From assembly GCF_037890675.1 (NCBI RefSeq), contig NZ_CP149574.1:1054001-1118000 (forward strand): 64,000 nucleotides of DNA. The letters are read 5' to 3'. Shown here piece by piece: positions 55,783 through 64,000 of this stretch. This stretch comes from Methylovirgula sp. 4M-Z18. Its GTDB lineage: Bacteria; Pseudomonadota; Alphaproteobacteria; Rhizobiales; Beijerinckiaceae. A model generated the notes under the pieces. That model worked only from the letters and a program-made list of their open reading frames with translations. It did not search any database and was not told where the DNA came from. Numbering within the stretch: the stretch's first letter is position 1; every line of letters starts with the position of its first letter. Position numbers and translations under genes: made by a program.

Positions 55783-57888
55783 ATGCGAATCCTAGGACTT
55801 GCCGTCGCGATCTTTTCGGTGATCGCTCTTGTCATTGGCGTGAAGGGGGATACGGGCGCCCTGATGATCGGGGTCATCGGCATACCCTGTGCCGCCCTGA
55901 CGTTTCTCTCTCTGAGCATCTCGAGCTTCCTGAAAAATTTCGTCGCGATCTTTGCGTTCGAAACCATTTTGTTCGGTGCGCTTTATCTCGCCGGTAGTGC
56001 CCAATACTGGCCGGCGGCCTTCGCCGATTACACCATTCCCGAAACCCTGCCGCTGACCATGGCGGTTTTCGTGATCGCCGTCTTTGGCGCCTCCTATATC
56101 CCGATCGTCCGCTCGATGACCCGTATTGCGGACCGCTATTTCGAACAAAATGAACCGGGAACGTTCCGCATCTGGCCCCTGCCAGAAATGCGGCTGCTGG
56201 AGCGTCGGATCGCTTCGATGATGCTCGTGTCGCTTGTTTTGATCAATCAGATCGTCGTTGGTGTCACGGTCGTCTTAACATACGCGCGTCGCGACATTTT
56301 CAATGCGCTTCAAGCAAAGAATGCGGGAAATTTTTGGTACGCACTCATTTTCGAGTTTCTTGTTTGGGCTATGATCTACGTGGCCTTTGCCGTCACGAAC
56401 TATGTCGTGAGCTCGACCTTCATCTTGCGTTGGCGCCGGTGGCTAACGAAATTTTATGTGGCGCATTGGCTTGATGGCGCGGCCCATTATCGTATGTCGT
56501 TGATCGGCGGCGAAACGGACAACCCCGACCAGCGTATTTCTGAGGACGTGAATCTGTTCCTTGATGGTGGTGACCAAGGCTACGGCATCTATTCCTTCTC
56601 TGTGATGTTGATCTCGACTTTCAGTTCGCTTGCCGCCTTTTCGATCCTACTTTGGAATCTATCGTCGGATTTCATTGTCCCTGGGCTCGGCATCGCGGTC
56701 CCTGGATCACTGTTCTGGGTGGCTCTTCTGTATGCGGCCTTTGGGACGTTCGTCGCCATGTATATCGGTAAAGGATATGCCGCGCTCAGTTTTAAAAGGC
56801 AGAGATATGAGGCGAACATGCGTTTCTCGCTGGCGCGTCTGCGTGAATATGGTGAACAGGTCGCGCTCCTGCATGGTGAGGATACGGAAAAGCAAAGCGT
56901 GATGGGGCGTTTTGGCGAGATTTTTGCGAACTACATGCAAATCATCGACAAGCGTAAGAAAATTACGGCGTTCAGCGGCCTCTATGGTCAGATGAATGTC
57001 GTTATTCCCTACGTCTTCGGCGCGCCGTTTTACTTTGCGGGTAAGATGGAGCTCGGGCAACTCACCCAGGTCGCCAATTCGTTTGGCGAAGTCATCGGTG
57101 CGTTCAACTTCATCGTCGACAATTACGTGTATTTGGCGAGCTACCGCGCGGTCCTCGACCGTCTCACGTCCTTCGATAACGCCATCGAGCGGGCAAATCT
57201 CCTTGGCACGAAGGCGCCTCACATCGTCCTGGAGCGGGCCGGAGACGATGTGGTGCTGTCCAATCTGAAGGTAGACCTGCCGCAGGGCGAAGAGCTTTTG
57301 CAGGTGGATCATTTCCGCTTCAACGGTCAGCAGCGCACCTTGGTGAGCGGGCCGTCGGGATCGGGCAAATCGACATTGCTGCGGGCAATCGTCGGCGCTT
57401 GGCCTTATGGCGAGGGGAAGGTCTCGACCCCAGCCGGACAAAATATTCTTCTTCTGCCGCAGCGGCCGTATTTCCCCCTCGGTTCTCTGCGCAGTGTGGT
57501 CAGCTATCCCTCCGCCGAGGGAACCTATCGCGACGCCGAGATCGTGGCTGTGTTGAACGAGGTTGGACTGTCGCATATTTCGGCGAATCTGGACGAATCT
57601 CACATTTGGACGCAGCAGCTTTCCGGCGGCGAACAGCAAAGGCTTGCCGTGGCGAGAGCGTTGCTCGCCAAACCCGATTGGCTCTTGCTCGACGAAGCGA
57701 CGTCGGCCCTCGACGAGAAGTCGGAGAAGAGGCTCTACGACATTATCAAGATGTCGCTGCCTAACACCAAGGTCGTTTCCATCGGCCACCGGTCGAGCTT
57801 GATCGGCATGCACGACCGCATGGTCGAAATGGTTCGGGGTGCCGACGGAACATCGACGCTTCGCGAGGCGGTCCTGGCCACCTCGTGA
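55783..57888 (+). CDS. SbmA/BacA-like ABC transporter, fused permease and ATPase (701 aa)
   Basis: About 100 N-terminal residues with four hydrophobic segments precede a second membrane domain of the SbmA/BacA (ABC_membrane_2) type with RWRRWLTKFYVAHWLDGAAHY and DNPDQRISEDVN. The C-terminal ATPase has GPSGSGKSTLL, LSGGEQQRLAVARALLAKP and LLLDEATSALDE. Relatives import peptides or vitamin B12-like compounds, or affect very-long-chain fatty acids in lipid A. The ATG at 55783 has AAGG at the right spacing; an ATG at 55771 has none. The extra N-terminal membrane block is the unusual part. Confidence 0.88.
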   Translation: MRILGLAVAIFSVIALVIGVKGDTGALMIGVIGIPCAALTFLSLSISSFLKNFVAIFAFETILFGALYLAGSAQYWPAAFADYTIPETLPLTMAVFVIAVFGASYIPIVRSMTRIADRYFEQNEPGTFRIWPLPEMRLLERRIASMMLVSLVLINQIVVGVTVVLTYARRDIFNALQAKNAGNFWYALIFEFLVWAMIYVAFAVTNYVVSSTFILRWRRWLTKFYVAHWLDGAAHYRMSLIGGETDNPDQRISEDVNLFLDGGDQGYGIYSFSVMLISTFSSLAAFSILLWNLSSDFIVPGLGIAVPGSLFWVALLYAAFGTFVAMYIGKGYAALSFKRQRYEANMRFSLARLREYGEQVALLHGEDTEKQSVMGRFGEIFANYMQIIDKRKKITAFSGLYGQMNVVIPYVFGAPFYFAGKMELGQLTQVANSFGEVIGAFNFIVDNYVYLASYRAVLDRLTSFDNAIERANLLGTKAPHIVLERAGDDVVLSNLKVDLPQGEELLQVDHFRFNGQQRTLVSGPSGSGKSTLLRAIVGAWPYGEGKVSTPAGQNILLLPQRPYFPLGSLRSVVSYPSAEGTYRDAEIVAVLNEVGLSHISANLDESHIWTQQLSGGEQQRLAVARALLAKPDWLLLDEATSALDEKSEKRLYDIIKMSLPNTKVVSIGHRSSLIGMHDRMVEMVRGADGTSTLREAVLATS

Positions 57889-57941
57889 CGATTTTGCGGG
57901 TTCAGGACCTCGACGTGTGCGCGGCGCAGAGAACGCCGGTA

Positions 57942-57966
57942 AAGCGCGGGATCAAATCCCGCGCTT
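57942..57966. terminator. Perfect hairpin overlapping the stop of the META-domain gene
   Basis: AAGCGCGGGAT (57942-57952) and ATCCCGCGCTT (57956-57966) form an 11-bp stem with loop CAA. The stop codon of the leftward META-domain gene lies in the loop side. It sits between convergent genes, so it probably ends transcription from both, although the T runs are short. Confidence 0.6.
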
Positions 57967-58440
57967 GAAGCGCAACACGCCGTATTGGCTCTTCACGATC
58001 AGGTCCGAGCCGTCAATGCTCCAGTACGGGCCGGAATGGAGGATGCCGAGATAGACGTGTTCGATTTGCGTCACTGCCGGAGGGCAGGTCTTGCTGGTGA
58101 GCGCGACGGAGCCCATGGCGAGGCGCTGGCCCTGAATGGGTTTCAGGGTCGACGACCAGGTGTTGCAGCCCGAAAAACCGGTGCCGCGGTCGTTGCCGTC
58201 GATCGAGAGCGTGAGTTCGGCGTCGCCCGGCACGGGCTTGCCATTGATTTCCGAAACTGTCCATTGCGCACCGACGGGGAACGTCTGGTCGGGCTGCGCG
58301 AAGGTGGGCTGCTGCGGTTGCTCTTGTTGCGCCTTTTTCTTGTGCCTGCCAACGATGGTCGCATCCTGGGCCGCTGCCGGCAGGGCGAAAGCGGCGAGAA
58401 GGCCGGTGGTCAGCAGGGCAAGAAAAAGTTTGGTGCGCAT
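57952..58440 (-). CDS. META-domain secreted protein (162 aa)
   Basis: A signal peptide (MRTKLFLALLTTGLLAAFAL, cleavage after AAA near residue 24) is followed by a Lys/Gln-rich linker and a META/HslJ-like domain. The domain phrases WTVSEINGKPVPGDAELTL, FSGCNTWSS and then LTSKTCPPAV are typical, including the two cysteines. Proteins of this type are periplasmic or surface stress proteins of unclear function. AAGGA at 6 bases from the ATG at 58440 fixes the start; the frame upstream overlaps nothing meaningful. Confidence 0.85.
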   Translation of the reverse strand: MRTKLFLALLTTGLLAAFALPAAAQDATIVGRHKKKAQQEQPQQPTFAQPDQTFPVGAQWTVSEINGKPVPGDAELTLSIDGNDRGTGFSGCNTWSSTLKPIQGQRLAMGSVALTSKTCPPAVTQIEHVYLGILHSGPYWSIDGSDLIVKSQYGVLRFKRGI

Positions 58441-58546
58441 ATCGTGTCCTTGAAGCCGTTGAGTTGCGGAATGTCGCCGAACCAAGAAATGCCGCAATGG
58501 CGAAATTGAGGCAAGTCCGGGAATTTGTGGAGACGGGCCGGCCCGC

Positions 58547-59527
58547 CTAAATCCGGTTCGCCAGGCGGTCGTAGAGCGGGTTGGTGGCGGAAAATACATA
58601 ATCGAGGGTGGCGACCGCCACATGTTCCGCGCCTTGGCCGATCAGCCAATCGGCGAGATCGGGGGCGCGGGCCTTGGCGCAATTCAGCCGGACCATCTGT
58701 CCCTCACTCACCCCGAACAGCGGCGTTGCCTCGAACAGCTTTTGCGCCTCGACGTAAAGCGCCGGCGCCGCCTGGGGCAGCACCACCGCCCGCACCTCGC
58801 GGGTGGTGCGCGCGGTTTCCTCCGCCGCGATGCGCGACAGAATGGCTTTGGCGGTCTTCTTCTGGCTCTCGGACCAGGTAGCGGTGATCGAGGCGGCGAG
58901 ATTGGCCTCCGAGCGCAGCATTACGCCGTCGTCGAGCACTTTCAGCGCATTGGCGGCGAGCGTCGCACCGGTCGTGGTGATGTCGACGATGAGTTCCGCC
59001 TGTCCGGCCGCCGGCGCGCCTTCGGTCGCGCCGAGACTCTCGACGATCCGGTAGTCGCTCACATGATGCTCGGCAAAATAGCGGCGGGTGAGGTGGATAT
59101 ATTTGGTGGCGACCCGCATCGGCATGCCGTGCCGCGCCCGGTGCGCACCGGCCACGTCCTCGAGGTCCGCCATGGTGCGCACATCGATCCACGCCTGCGG
59201 CACGGCCACGACCACATTGGCATGGCCGAAGCCAAGCGGCGTCAGCAATTCGATCTTCGCATCGGCGTCGGGCAGGGATTCGCGGACGAGGTCCTCGCCG
59301 GTCACGCCCAGATGCGCCGTGCCGGCCGCGAGCTGCGTGACGATTTCCGAGGCCGAGAGAAAGGCGATTTCAACCCCGTCGAGGCCCTTCAGCGTGCCGC
59401 GATAATCCCGGGCGCCGCGTCCCTGCGTGACTTGCAGCCCGGAGCGGGCGAAAAAGTTCGCGGCGTTTTCCTGCAGGCGGCCCTTGGAGGGAACGGCGAG
59501 CACGAGAGGTGCGTTTGTATCCTGCAT
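58547..59527 (-). CDS. hisG: ATP phosphoribosyltransferase, catalytic subunit (326 aa)
   Basis: It contains [49 protein letters not shown] and [16 protein letters not shown], the family's PRPP-binding core. It catalyses the first step of histidine synthesis (ATP plus PRPP). The presence of hisZ just upstream shows the short-form HisG-HisZ complex type, although this protein is somewhat longer than the shortest HisG. The ATG at 59527 lies 4 bases after the hisZ stop, so the two are co-translated. Confidence 0.94.
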   Translation of the reverse strand: MQDTNAPLVLAVPSKGRLQENAANFFARSGLQVTQGRGARDYRGTLKGLDGVEIAFLSASEIVTQLAAGTAHLGVTGEDLVRESLPDADAKIELLTPLGFGHANVVVAVPQAWIDVRTMADLEDVAGAHRARHGMPMRVATKYIHLTRRYFAEHHVSDYRIVESLGATEGAPAAGQAELIVDITTTGATLAANALKVLDDGVMLRSEANLAASITATWSESQKKTAKAILSRIAAEETARTTREVRAVVLPQAAPALYVEAQKLFEATPLFGVSEGQMVRLNCAKARAPDLADWLIGQGAEHVAVATLDYVFSATNPLYDRLANRI

Positions 59528-59531
59528 GATT

Positions 59532-60656
59532 TCAAGCCCCCGCAATACGCTCGATCCAGATCGCGGCGCCGACCGCCGGCACATCGCCCTGCGCGCCAAG
59601 CGCTTTCAGCAGCCCGTCGTAACGGCCGCCGCCGATGATGGGCTTTCGATCCGCGCGCTGCGGATCATGGGCCTCGAACACGAAGCCGGTGTAATAATCG
59701 AGGTTGCGCGCGAAACTCGCGGCGAAGCTCAGCCGCGCCATGTCGCAGCCGCGCGCGGCCAGGAAATTGATGCGCGCATCAAAGGCGTCCAGCGCCTCGC
59801 TGAGATCGAGCTTCGCCTCACCGGCGAGGGCACGCAGCCGGGCCGAGGATTGGCCGGCATCGCCCGCGACGCTGAGGAACTTTGCCAGAATGGCCTGTTT
59901 CTCGGCATCGAGCCCGCCGCCCGATTTGAGTGTCGCCTGTTCCAGAAAGCGCTCCGCGATTTCACCCGCCGAGCGGCCGCCGACCGAGGAAATGCCGGCA
60001 ATCGACAACAGGTCCTCCACCAACGCCCGGGCGCCCTGTTTGTCCGACCCGGCAAGGGCTGCCAGCACGCCCGAATGGTCGATGGAGCTTGCTGTGCCAT
60101 TGGCTTGCGCGATGGTCTCCAGCGTCTTGCCTTGGGCAAAGCCGCGCTTGATTCGCCGCAGCCACACCGGCGCGAGGCCCATCACCTCGAGGAGCCGGGC
60201 GAACAGGCCGGCATCGCCGAAACGCACCATCAGGGGCGAGGCACTCACGCTGTGCACCGCGTCGAGCGCGGCGGTGAGTATTTCGGCGTCTGCCGCCTCG
60301 CGGTCCATGCGGCCATAGCTTTCGATGCCGGCCTGCAGGAACTCGCCGCCTTCGCCTACCCGCATCCGGAATACCGGCCCTAGGTAGCTCACGGACTGCA
60401 CCTGTCCCGCCATGGGGCCGCTGAGGTAATCGCGGCTGACCGGGATCGTATATTCGGGCCGCAGGCACAATTCGGCGCCCGCAATATCGCTCGTCAGATA
60501 GAGCCGCCCGCGAATGTCCTCGCCCGACAGGTCGAGAAACACCGAGGCAGGCTGCAGAATCGACGGCTCGACGCGGGTGAAATGAGCGGCCTCCAGAAAG
60601 GCCAGAAGCCGCGTCTCAAGGCTCGATGGATTTGTGGGCGTGGGGCGGGTGGTCAT
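59532..60656 (-). CDS. hisZ: ATP phosphoribosyltransferase regulatory subunit (374 aa)
   Basis: This is a histidyl-tRNA synthetase paralogue with class II motifs adapted for regulation: [39 protein letters not shown] and [12 protein letters not shown], then [13 protein letters not shown]. The catalytic HisRS features are incomplete and the length is that of HisZ. Together with HisG it forms the hetero-octameric enzyme that is inhibited by histidine. It is the first gene of the leftward hisZG pair. Confidence 0.94.
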   Translation of the reverse strand: MTTRPTPTNPSSLETRLLAFLEAAHFTRVEPSILQPASVFLDLSGEDIRGRLYLTSDIAGAELCLRPEYTIPVSRDYLSGPMAGQVQSVSYLGPVFRMRVGEGGEFLQAGIESYGRMDREAADAEILTAALDAVHSVSASPLMVRFGDAGLFARLLEVMGLAPVWLRRIKRGFAQGKTLETIAQANGTASSIDHSGVLAALAGSDKQGARALVEDLLSIAGISSVGGRSAGEIAERFLEQATLKSGGGLDAEKQAILAKFLSVAGDAGQSSARLRALAGEAKLDLSEALDAFDARINFLAARGCDMARLSFAASFARNLDYYTGFVFEAHDPQRADRKPIIGGGRYDGLLKALGAQGDVPAVGAAIWIERIAGA

Positions 60657-60804
60657 GTCCGTCCGGCTTTAGTTGCAAGAAAACGTGCCCGTTCATAGGC
60701 GGTCGCAATCGATCTGACAAATCTCTTGTTATGGGCTTGCGGCTTGGCGGCGAGGTGAGTATAAGGCGCGAACCTGCAGCGCCGCACTCGGCCGCAGGAT
60801 ATGT

Positions 60805-60881
60805 CGGAGTGTAGCGCAGCCTGGTAGCGCACCTCGTTCGGGACGAGGGGGTCGGAGGTTCGAATCCTCTCACTCCGACCA
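60805..60881 (+). tRNA. tRNA-Pro(CGG)
   Basis: A complete 77-base cloverleaf including CCA: acceptor CGGAGTG pairs with CACTCCG, D-arm with AGCCTGGTAGC, anticodon stem CCTCG/CGAGG around TTCGGGA (anticodon CGG), and T-arm TCGGAGGTTCGAATCCTCT followed by the acceptor and ACCA. It is on the plus strand between the hisZ and Lrp-family genes. Confidence 0.97.
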
Positions 60882-60964
60882 ATAAAATCAATTACTTAAC
60901 GTTTTCCCGCTTCTGCTGCGCCACAGAAACCGGTGGCTTCATCCTGCGGCTGACAAGCCCGGAC

Positions 60965-61465
60965 TCACCGCGCTGTCCGCCGCACCGTGCCAGCCTCTGC
61001 CGGCACGAGATGCCGCAAGGGCAGGCGGGAGGATTGTTTCAGGCGGTCGAGAACGATCGCCGAGCGCACATGCGCGACGCTGGTATGGGCGAGGAATTTT
61101 TCGGCCATGATGCGCGACAGCGCCTTCAAATCCGGCACTGCCATTTTCAAGAGATAATCGGCTTCACCGGCCATGGCATAGGCCTCCTGCACCTCTTCCA
61201 GCGTCTCGACCAGTTCGGCGAAATGCTGGGAATTGTCGGGCGAATGGGTCGCGAGTGTCACCTGGACAAAGACCGTGACGGTGAGCCCCACTTTTTCCGC
61301 CGAAAGCGCGGCGTGATAACTCGCGATCGTCCCGTCCTCTTCGAGCGCCAGCCGCCGGCGCGAGCATTGCGATGCCGAGAGGCCGACTTTCTCGGCCAAA
61401 TCGTAATTGGTCAGCCGGCCGTCCCGCTGCAGGGCTTCGAGCAGTTTGATGTCGAAAATGTCCAT
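60965..61465 (-). CDS. Lrp/AsnC-family transcriptional regulator (166 aa)
   Basis: The N-terminus is the AsnC helix-turn-helix (DIFDIKLLEALQRDGRLTNY, then LSASQCSRRRLALEEDG) and residues 75-150 form the RAM ligand domain (VFVQVTLATHS, EEVQEAYAMAGEADYLLKM). Length is normal for the family. It is divergent from hppD, so it probably senses an aromatic amino acid or a related metabolite and controls homogentisate-pathway genes, as Lrp-type activators do in other bacteria. The ATG at 61465 is chosen because the frame upstream runs through the promoter region. Confidence 0.9.
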   Translation of the reverse strand: MDIFDIKLLEALQRDGRLTNYDLAEKVGLSASQCSRRRLALEEDGTIASYHAALSAEKVGLTVTVFVQVTLATHSPDNSQHFAELVETLEEVQEAYAMAGEADYLLKMAVPDLKALSRIMAEKFLAHTSVAHVRSAIVLDRLKQSSRLPLRHLVPAEAGTVRRTAR

Positions 61466-61597
61466 GCGCGATCCGTGCGTGAAATGGCCATAATGCGCGC
61501 CATTCTCGTAAAGATTGGCCAAAGTCTCGCTGTTTTGCAAGCACCTTGCGCGGGTTCCGTGCGATATTGTCCTTAGTTCATGCATGGGAGGATGATC

Positions 61598-62701
61598 ATG
61601 GGTCCGTTTCCGCACGACGCCCCGCCGGCGACGATCAGCGCCGCCAATCCGGCTGGCACCGACGGCTTTGAATTTGTCGAATTCGCGCATCCCGAGCCCG
61701 AAAAGCTCGAGGCACTGTTTCACAAGATGGGCTACACCGAGGTCGCCCGGCACAAGACCAAGGACATCTCGCTCTATCGCCAGGGGCAGATCAATTATCT
61801 CATCAACCGCGACGCAAAATCCCATGCGGCGGAATTCGTGGGCTTGCACGGGCCGTGCGCCCCGGCTATGGCCTGGCGCGTGGTCGACGCGCAGCATGCC
61901 TTGAAGCGCGCGCTCGATCTCGGTGCGACCGAATATAAGGGGCCGGGCAAGTCGATCGACGCGCCGGCGCTCGTCGGCATCGGCGGCTCGCTTTTGTATC
62001 TCGTCGAGACCTATGGCGCCAAAGGCTCGCCCTATGCGCAGGATTACGAATGGCTTGGAGAGGCGGACCCGACGCCGGAAGGGGTCGGCTTCTATTATCT
62101 CGACCATCTCACCCACAATGTGCAGCGCGGCAATATGGACACGTGGTACAAGTTCTATGCCGAGACGTTCAATTTCCGCGAAATCCGCTTCTTCAATATC
62201 GAAGGCAAATTGACCGGACTGCACAGCCGCGCGCTCACCTCGCCCTGCGGCAAGATCCGTATCCCGATCAATGAAAGCAGCGACGACAAGAGCCAGATCG
62301 AGGAATATCTGCGGCGCTACAAAGGCGAAGGCATCCAGCATATCGCCGTTGGCACCAACGATATCTATGCGTCGACCGATGCGATCGCAGCACGCGGCCT
62401 CGCCTTCATGCCCGGCCCGCCGGAGACCTATTACGAGCGCTCAGCAGTGCGAGTCAAAGACCATCAGGAACCGATCGAGCGCATGAAGAAGCACGGCATT
62501 TTGATCGACGGCGAAGGCGTGTTGGACGGCGGCACGACGCGCATCCTCTTGCAGATCTTCTCGAAGACCGTGATCGGCCCGATCTTTTTCGAGTTCATCC
62601 AGCGCAAGGGGGACGAGGGTTTTGGTGAAGGCAATTTCCGCGCGCTGTTCGAGTCGATCGAGGAAGACCAGATTCGCCGCGGCGTGTTGAAAGCGTCGTG
62701 A
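61598..62701 (+). CDS. hppD: 4-hydroxyphenylpyruvate dioxygenase (367 aa)
   Basis: The two-domain vicinal-oxygen-chelate fold is present with the iron ligands in YLDHLTHNV (His), EGIQHIAVGTNDIY (His) and GPIFFEFIQRKGDEG (Glu). GFGEGNFRALFESIE is the characteristic C-terminal helix. It converts 4-hydroxyphenylpyruvate to homogentisate. GGGAGG at 61586-61591 is 6 bases from the ATG at 61598, which makes that the start over ATGs at 61580 and 61592. hmgA follows after a repeat-bearing 174-base gap. Confidence 0.97.
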   Translation: MGPFPHDAPPATISAANPAGTDGFEFVEFAHPEPEKLEALFHKMGYTEVARHKTKDISLYRQGQINYLINRDAKSHAAEFVGLHGPCAPAMAWRVVDAQHALKRALDLGATEYKGPGKSIDAPALVGIGGSLLYLVETYGAKGSPYAQDYEWLGEADPTPEGVGFYYLDHLTHNVQRGNMDTWYKFYAETFNFREIRFFNIEGKLTGLHSRALTSPCGKIRIPINESSDDKSQIEEYLRRYKGEGIQHIAVGTNDIYASTDAIAARGLAFMPGPPETYYERSAVRVKDHQEPIERMKKHGILIDGEGVLDGGTTRILLQIFSKTVIGPIFFEFIQRKGDEGFGEGNFRALFESIEEDQIRRGVLKAS

Positions 62702-62721
62702 TGTGAACTGCGGGGAGGGGG

Positions 62722-62840
62722 CCGTCATTGCGAGGAGCGCAAGCGACGAAGCAATCCATCCACGCCCTGTGGACATTGGCCGCAATCGGCGCAACCCACG
62801 GGTCGGGCGATGGATTGCTTCGCTCCGCTCGCAATGACGG
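62722..62840. repeat. REP-like long inverted repeat between hppD and hmgA
   Basis: CCGTCATTGCGAG (62722-62734) pairs with CTCGCAATGACGG (62828-62840) and GAAGCAATCCATC (62748-62760) with GATGGATTGCTTC (62809-62821). The type CGTCATTGCGAGGAGC is familiar as a dispersed palindromic repeat in Bradyrhizobium-related genomes. It lies inside the intergenic space of the presumed two-gene operon and may affect hmgA expression. Confidence 0.75.
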
Positions 62841-62875
62841 AAAATGTCTCACCGCTCACCCAGTAGGAGGGAACC

Positions 62876-64000
62876 ATGGATGACATTGCACGCCGGCGGC
62901 CATTGCGGGAGAGCGCCGCTTCGATCGCCGAAGGCAACAAAGGCTATATGTCGGGCTTCGGCAATGGCTTCGAAAGCGAGGCGCTGCCTGGCGCGTTGCC
63001 GGTGGGGCGCAATAGCCCGCAAAAATGCCCCTACGGCCTTTATGCCGAGCAATTGTCCGGTTCGCCCTTCACCGCGCCGCGGGTCGCCAACGAGCGTTCG
63101 TGGCTTTATCGCATTCGCCCGACGGTAAAACATTGGGGCCGGTTCGCAAAGATCGATAACGGCTATTGGCGCACGGCGCCATGTGTTGAAACCGAGATGC
63201 CGATCGCGCCCTTGCGCTGGAGCCCGGTGCCGGTGCCGCGCGGCAAGCTCACCTTCCTGAAAGGTATCCGCACGATCACGACGGCGGGCGATGCCGCGAC
63301 TCATGCCGGCATGGCCGCGCACCTTTATTTCATCACCGAGTCGATGCAGGACGAATATTTCTACAATGCTGATGGCGAGATGATGTTCGTCGCGCAAGAG
63401 GGTTCGCTGCGCATCGCGACCGAATTCGGGATCATCGATATCGAGCCGTGCGAAGTGGCGGTCATTCCGCGCGGCGTGAAGATTCGCGTCGAATTGCTGC
63501 AAGGTCCGGCGCGCGGCTATATCTGCGAGAATTACGGCGGCGCGTTCACCTTGCCGGAACGCGGGCCGATCGGCGCCAATTGTCTGGCCAATCAACGCGA
63601 TTTTCTGACCCCCGTCGCGTCCTATGAGGATCACGACGGCGATTGCACGCTCACCGTCAAATGGGGCGGGCAATTGTGGGCCACCCAATTGAAACATTCG
63701 CCGCTCGATGTGGTCGCCTGGCACGGCAATTACGCGCCTTACAAATACGATCTGCGCCATTATTCGCCGGTGGGGCCGATCCTGTACGATCACGCGGACC
63801 CGTCGATCTACACAGTCCTCACATCGCCTTCGGAGACACCCGGTACCGCCAATATCGATTTCGTCGTGTTCTGCGACCGTTGGATGGTGGCGGAAAATAC
63901 GTTCCGGCCGCCTTGGTACCACATGAACGTGATGAGCGAATTCATGGGCCTCGTGCAAGGCGTTTATGACGCCAAGCCGCATGGATTCGTGCCCGGTGGA
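62876..64000 (+). CDS. hmgA: Homogentisate 1,2-dioxygenase, partial (first 375 aa)
   Basis: Translation gives [19 protein letters not shown] near the start and [19 protein letters not shown] near the end. The latter holds the iron ligands His349 and Glu355 (His335 and Glu341 of the human enzyme). The third ligand (His371 in human) and about 60-70 residues lie beyond base 64000. The ATG at 62876 has AGGAGG at the right distance. It opens the ring of homogentisate to maleylacetoacetate, using the product of HppD. Confidence 0.97.
   Translation, partial: MDDIARRRPLRESAASIAEGNKGYMSGFGNGFESEALPGALPVGRNSPQKCPYGLYAEQLSGSPFTAPRVANERSWLYRIRPTVKHWGRFAKIDNGYWRTAPCVETEMPIAPLRWSPVPVPRGKLTFLKGIRTITTAGDAATHAGMAAHLYFITESMQDEYFYNADGEMMFVAQEGSLRIATEFGIIDIEPCEVAVIPRGVKIRVELLQGPARGYICENYGGAFTLPERGPIGANCLANQRDFLTPVASYEDHDGDCTLTVKWGGQLWATQLKHSPLDVVAWHGNYAPYKYDLRHYSPVGPILYDHADPSIYTVLTSPSETPGTANIDFVVFCDRWMVAENTFRPPWYHMNVMSEFMGLVQGVYDAKPHGFVPGG

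Noticed and set aside
56158..56167. GGAACGTTCC, the core of the LacI operator
   Set aside because: It lies inside the coding sequence of the BacA-like transporter, lacks the flanking TTT/AAA and is not near a promoter.
60616..60891. Leftward open frame reading VGVRGFEPPTPSSRTRC across the tRNA-Pro gene
   Set aside because: This is the well-known spurious protein produced by translating the antisense of a tRNA gene.

Overview
The window looks like a chromosome segment of an alphaproteobacterium of the Hyphomicrobiales (Rhizobiales) type. The clues are long GC-rich genes, a CIRCE-controlled groESL operon, a hisZ-hisG pair, a NodT-type efflux outer membrane protein, a DUF993 protein and CUT1 sugar transporters with separate UgpC-like ATPases. 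A closer family assignment (for example Beijerinckiaceae or Methylocystaceae) would be a guess.

Bases 1 to about 10.9 kb are the right-hand part of an integrated phage-like element. It ends at a 49-bp copy of the 3' part of a tRNA-Glu(CTC) gene, which is a classic attachment site. Almost all its genes run leftward. At the left are poorly conserved, virion-like proteins, one of them interrupted by an in-frame stop. They are followed by small unknown proteins, a DUF3102-like protein, a protein carrying family A DNA polymerase-like palm motifs, a zinc-ribbon protein, a membrane protein and a resolvase-type serine recombinase. The non-coding stretches hold degenerate 30-35 bp repeats, a 27-bp direct repeat around the recombinase and several palindromes. 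The only rightward gene, a 365-residue protein of unknown function with a 60-bp tandem duplication, sits next to the attachment site in the usual place for cargo.

From 11 to 14.2 kb there are two small secreted proteins, a glycosyltransferase-like protein and a membrane diguanylate cyclase. From 14.8 to 31.2 kb lies a large catabolic locus. It has a DUF993 aldolase-like gene divergent from a LacI-family regulator, then a Gfo/Idh/MocA dehydrogenase, a CoA-transferase, an enoyl-CoA hydratase-like enzyme, an aldehyde dehydrogenase, a GtsABCD-type sugar ABC transporter, and a second unit with two GMC flavoenzymes, an SDR and a Dabb protein. The same perfect 16-bp palindrome precedes both units, so one LacI-type repressor probably controls the whole set. 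The substrate is unknown.

From 31.2 to 34.0 kb there is a compact pabB-pabA-pabC operon (4-aminobenzoate for folate). From 34.1 to 40.9 kb there is a TetR regulator divergent from a three-gene RND efflux system. From 41.1 to 47.3 kb there is a leftward operon of GntR regulator, gamma-family PLP enzyme, substrate-binding protein, two permeases and ATPase, an unusual pairing of a trans-sulfuration-type enzyme with a CUT1 transporter. In both transporter operons a strong RNA hairpin lies just behind the binding-protein gene.

From 47.5 kb the content is mostly housekeeping: PPK2, an LssY_C-domain membrane protein, a metallophosphoesterase, a small secreted protein, a histidine phosphatase, AnmK, groES-groEL behind a CIRCE element, an SbmA/BacA-like ABC exporter, a META-domain protein, hisZ-hisG, tRNA-Pro(CGG), an Lrp/AsnC regulator, hppD and the start of hmgA (tyrosine to homogentisate degradation). 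The last gene runs off the window.
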